Shown here: positions 5,424 through 7,497 of the stretch, piece after piece
Layout: each line of letters begins with the position of its first letter
Numbering within the stretch: the first letter of the stretch is position 1
NCBI GenBank assembly: GCA_003519485.1
Contig: DOWQ01000219.1
Location: 1 to 7,497 of the forward strand
Source of the DNA: Streptomyces sp.
GTDB lineage: Bacteria > Actinomycetota > Actinomycetes > Streptomycetales > Streptomycetaceae
Length of the DNA stretch: 7,497 bases
Direction: 5' to 3'
Notes under the pieces: generated by a model
The model's database searches: none
Seen by the model: only the letters and a program-made list of their open reading frames with translations
Told to the model about the DNA's origin: nothing
Position numbers and translations under genes: made by a program

Positions 5424-5448
5424 GTTAGCAGTGCCGCCGGGGGGGTAC
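5424..5448 (+). promoter_or_regulatory. SigB-like promoter GTTA-N15-GGGTAC upstream of the hemerythrin gene
   Basis: GTTA (5424-5427), 15 bases, then GGGTAC (5443-5448). Elements and spacing match the copy at 2798-2822 and fit the Streptomyces SigB-type consensus. Transcription should begin near 5455, giving a leader of about 60 bases before the ATG at 5518. It probably drives the hemerythrin and thiamine-diphosphate genes together. Confidence 0.68.
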
Positions 5449-5517
5449 CCCTACGCGGTCCGTCCGCACAGCGGCGGACGTACACCGGCACAGCACACGG
5501 CAAGGGAGCGATCAGGC

Positions 5518-6078
5518 ATGGGACACGGCGGAAACGTCATCGACGAGCTGACCACCGATCACCGGGAGGTCGAGGAGATCTTCGGGCAGATCCAGGCACT
5601 GCCCGCCGGCGACCAGCAGCGCAAGGAACTCGCCGACCGGGCGACCACCGAACTGGTGCGCCACTCCATCGCCGAGGAGATGCATCTCTACCCGGCCGTC
5701 CGTCAGTACGTCCGGGGCGGCGACGGCATCGCCGACAAGGAGATCGAGGACCACTCGGCGGCCGAGCGCACCATGAAGCAGCTCGAGGGCTGCGAGGCCG
5801 GCGACCCCGAGTTCGACCGGCTCATGGGGGAGCTGATGCGGGAGATCCGCGGCCACGTCCAGGACGAGGAGGACAACCTCTTCCCGATGCTGCGCGCGGC
5901 CGCCGACGCACAGGAGTTGGACAAGCTCGGGGAGAAGGTGCGGCAGGCCAAGAAGATGGCGCCGACCCGCCCGCACCCCGCGGCACCGTCCACGCCCCCA
6001 GCGAACAAGCTGCTCGCTCCCGGGGCCGGGCTGGTCGACCGCGCGCGTGACGCTTTGTCGGGGCGTGGCAAGAGCTGA
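5518..6078 (+). CDS. hemerythrin HHE-domain protein
   Basis: A 186-residue cytosolic protein whose first ~125 residues form a hemerythrin-like four-helix bundle with a di-iron site. All expected ligands are visible: H15 (T-D-H-R-E), H49 and E53 (R-H-S-I-A-E), H56, H79 (E-D-H-S-A), and H113 with E117 (G-H-V-Q-D-E-E-D-N-L-F-P). The tail (about 150-186) is Pro/Ala-rich and then basic (N-K-L-L-A-P-G-A-G-L-V-D-R-A-R-D-A-L-S-G-R-G-K-S), as in many actinobacterial homologs. Such proteins are thought to sense or handle O2, NO or peroxide; the exact role is unproven. Start: ATG 5518 with AAGGGAG 9 bases upstream. The frame is open back to GTG 5422, but that extension would overlap the promoter at 5424-5448. 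The next gene starts 28 bases after the stop, so the two are likely one operon. Confidence 0.93.
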   Translation: MGHGGNVIDELTTDHREVEEIFGQIQALPAGDQQRKELADRATTELVRHSIAEEMHLYPAVRQYVRGGDGIADKEIEDHSAAERTMKQLEGCEAGDPEFDRLMGELMREIRGHVQDEEDNLFPMLRAAADAQELDKLGEKVRQAKKMAPTRPHPAAPSTPPANKLLAPGAGLVDRARDALSGRGKS

Positions 6079-6106
6079 CCGCCCACCCACGAGCTCGGGA
6101 GTACTG

Positions 6107-7497
6107 ATGAGCCAGGTCGCCGACTATGTGCTGGGCCGCCTCAGGGAGTGGGGGGTGCAGCGGGTCTACGGCTATCCCGGCGACGGGATCAACGGAATGC
6201 TGGGAGCGTTCGACCGAGCCCGGGGGGAGCCCGAGTTCATCCAGACCCGGCACGAGGAGATGGCCGCCTTCATGGCCTGCGGCCACGCCAAGTTCACCGG
6301 TGAGGTGGGCTGCTGCGTGGCGACGTCCGGCCCGGGCGCGATCCACCTGCTGACCGGCCTGTACGACGCCAAGCTCGACCACCAGCCTGTGGTCGCGGTC
6401 GTCGGCCAGCAGAAGCGGCTCTGCCTGGGGTCGCACTACCAGCAGGAGATCGCGCTCGAACAGCTCTTCGCCGATGTCTCGGAGTACTGCCAGATGGTGA
6501 CGCACCCGGGCCAGGCCCGGCATGTCATCGACCGGGCCTTCAAGACCGCGCTGACCACGCGGGGCGTCGCCACGATCATCATTCCCGAGGACATCCAGGA
6601 GGCGGACGCCCAGCCCTCGCCGCCCAGGGCTCACGGCTCGGTGTTCTCCAGCGTCGGCTGGAGCCGCCCCCGGATGCTGCCCGACGAGGAGGAGCTGCGG
6701 CGCGCGGCCGACGTCCTGAACGAGGGCCGGAAGGTCGCCATGCTGATCGGCCAGGGCGCGGCCGGCGCCGAGGAGGAGGTCGTCGAGACGGCCGAACTCC
6801 TCGGCGCCGGCGTCGCCAAGGCGCTGCTGGGCAGGGACGTGCTGCCGGACGACCTGCCGTGGGTCACCGGCCCCATCGGGCTGCTGGGCAGCAAGGCCAG
6901 CGACGAGATGATGCGGAACCGCGACACCCTCCTCATGGTCGGCAGCAGCTTCCCGTACGCCGAATGGCTGCCCGAGTAGGGCCGGGCGCGCGGCGTGGAG
7001 ATCGACATCGACGGGCGGATGATCGGCATCCGCTACCCGATGGACGCGCATCTCGTCGGCGACGCCAAGGAGACGCTGAGGGCCCTCGTCCCGCTGCTCG
7101 ACCGGAAGACGGACCGGGGTTGGCGGAAGGAGATCGAGAGACACGTCCGGGAGTGGCACCGGATCTGCGACAAGCGGGCCGGCCAGCACTTCGGCGGGAA
7201 GATCAACCCGCAGGCGGTGGCGAGCGAGCTGTCGCCGCGGCTGCCCGACCGGGCGATCGTCACCGCGGACTCCGGCTCCGGTACCAACTGGTGGGCACGG
7301 CATCTGGAACTCCGCGAGGGGATGCGCGCCTCGCTGTCGGGCACGCTCGCCACCATGGGGCCCGGCGTGCCGTACGCGATCGCTGCCCGCTTCGCCCATC
7401 CGGACCGGCCGGTGATCGCCTTCATCGGCGACGGCGCGTTCCAGATGAACGGCATGAACGAGATGATCACCGTCCAGCGCTATCTCGACCGGCTGTC
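6107..7497 (+). pseudogene. thiamine-diphosphate enzyme (pyruvate oxidase/acetolactate synthase superfamily), broken by an in-frame TAG, 3' end outside window
   Basis: Translation from ATG 6107 (GGGAG 5 bases upstream) gives 290 residues and stops at TAG 6977-6979. The same frame then continues open for 172 codons to the right edge. The first half holds the Pyr domain: Y-P-G-D-G-I-N-G (23-30), R-H-E-E-M-A-A-F with the probable ThDP-activating Glu50, and A-T-S-G-P-G-A-I-H (72-80). The central FAD-like/TH3 domain follows and runs across the stop (F-P-Y-A-E-W-L-P-E, stop, G-R-A-R-G-V-E-I-D-I-D-G-R-M-I-G-I-R-Y-P). The second half carries the catalytic domain with T-A-D-S-G-S-G-T-N-W-W-A-R, S-L-S-G-T-L-A-T-M-G-P-G-V-P-Y-A and the ThDP/Mg motif G-D-G-A-F-Q-M-N-G (from 7427). 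Homologs of about 590 residues are annotated as ThDP-requiring proteins resembling pyruvate:quinone oxidoreductase. Apart from the stop the gene looks intact, so it is a very recent pseudogene, a sequencing error, or read through. Confidence 0.85.
6977..6979 (+). other. in-frame amber stop inside the thiamine-diphosphate enzyme gene
   Basis: The context is CCC-GAG-TAG-GGC-CGG. One base change from GAG, CAG or AAG would produce it; homologs, as I recall them, have a Glu, Gln or Lys-like residue in this loop. There is no frameshift: homology resumes directly after it in the same frame. Possible restarts at GTG 6995 or ATG 7019 lack a good ribosome binding site and would begin in mid-domain. Confidence 0.9.

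Noticed and set aside
3608..5503. 631-residue minus-strand open frame opposite the HypX gene
   Set aside because: It mirrors the strong codon bias of a real gene. Its translation is rich in Arg, Pro, Gly and Val with no domain, and the plus strand carries a clear HypX.
5422..5517. Earlier GTG start for the hemerythrin gene, which would add a TTA (bldA-type) codon
   Set aside because: The region holds the SigB-like promoter and the leader. ATG 5518 has a good AAGGGAG, and the protein family starts there.
5822..7399. 525-residue minus-strand open frame opposite the hemerythrin and ThDP genes
   Set aside because: It spans two recognisable plus-strand genes and the gap between them, has no recognisable domain, and arises from high-GC codon bias.
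6980..7497. Independent second gene encoding the C-terminal half of the ThDP enzyme
   Set aside because: No ribosome binding site precedes GTG 6995 or ATG 7019, and a start there would fall in mid-domain. It is better described as the rest of the interrupted gene.

Overview
The window looks like chromosomal DNA of a Streptomyces or close relative. GC content is very high, third codon positions are strongly G/C, GTG is used as a start codon, and it carries the XRE/DUF397 gene pairs and small orphan proteins typical of Streptomycetaceae. No tRNA, rRNA, CRISPR array, transposase or phage gene was seen.

Layout, left to right. (1) Positions 2-589 (+): 3' part of a DUF309 protein whose frame is open to the left edge and begins with a two-CxxC zinc-ribbon-like segment. 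(2) A convergent gap, then a minus-strand pair read right to left: a DUF397 small protein (2014-1769) and an XRE/DUF5753 regulator (1676-768). Upstream of the pair (2089-2123) is a dense cluster of TTGCAAG/CTTGCA repeats, a likely operator. (3) Divergent from the pair, two small plus-strand genes (2284-2514 and 2524-2760) of Streptomyces-type orphan families. (4) A 113-residue, Pro/Gly/Glu-rich, apparently disordered protein (2864-3205) behind a SigB-like promoter, closed by two strong hairpins. (5) A gene-free leader (3333-3661), then a full-length HypX/HoxX-type protein (3662-5326; formyltransferase plus crotonase modules), with no hydrogenase genes in view. (6) A hairpin region, a second SigB-like promoter with the same elements and spacing as the first, then a hemerythrin gene (5518-6078). 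28 bases later comes a thiamine-diphosphate enzyme of the pyruvate oxidase/acetolactate synthase superfamily (from 6107). Its frame is broken by one TAG at 6977-6979 but stays open and recognisable to the right edge.

Functional reading (inference). The left half is a regulator/orphan island of the xre-DUF397 type. The right half looks like a general-stress or redox segment: two units share a GTTA-N15-GGGTAC promoter, and a di-iron hemerythrin is co-transcribed with a ThDP enzyme. The HypX copy is unusual because Arg74 stands where I expect the family's His, and because it has no hydrogenase neighbours here. The points most worth following up are the paired SigB-like promoters, the in-frame amber in an otherwise intact gene, the variant HypX and the repeat-rich operator. 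I saw no clear candidate for a wholly new multi-gene system.
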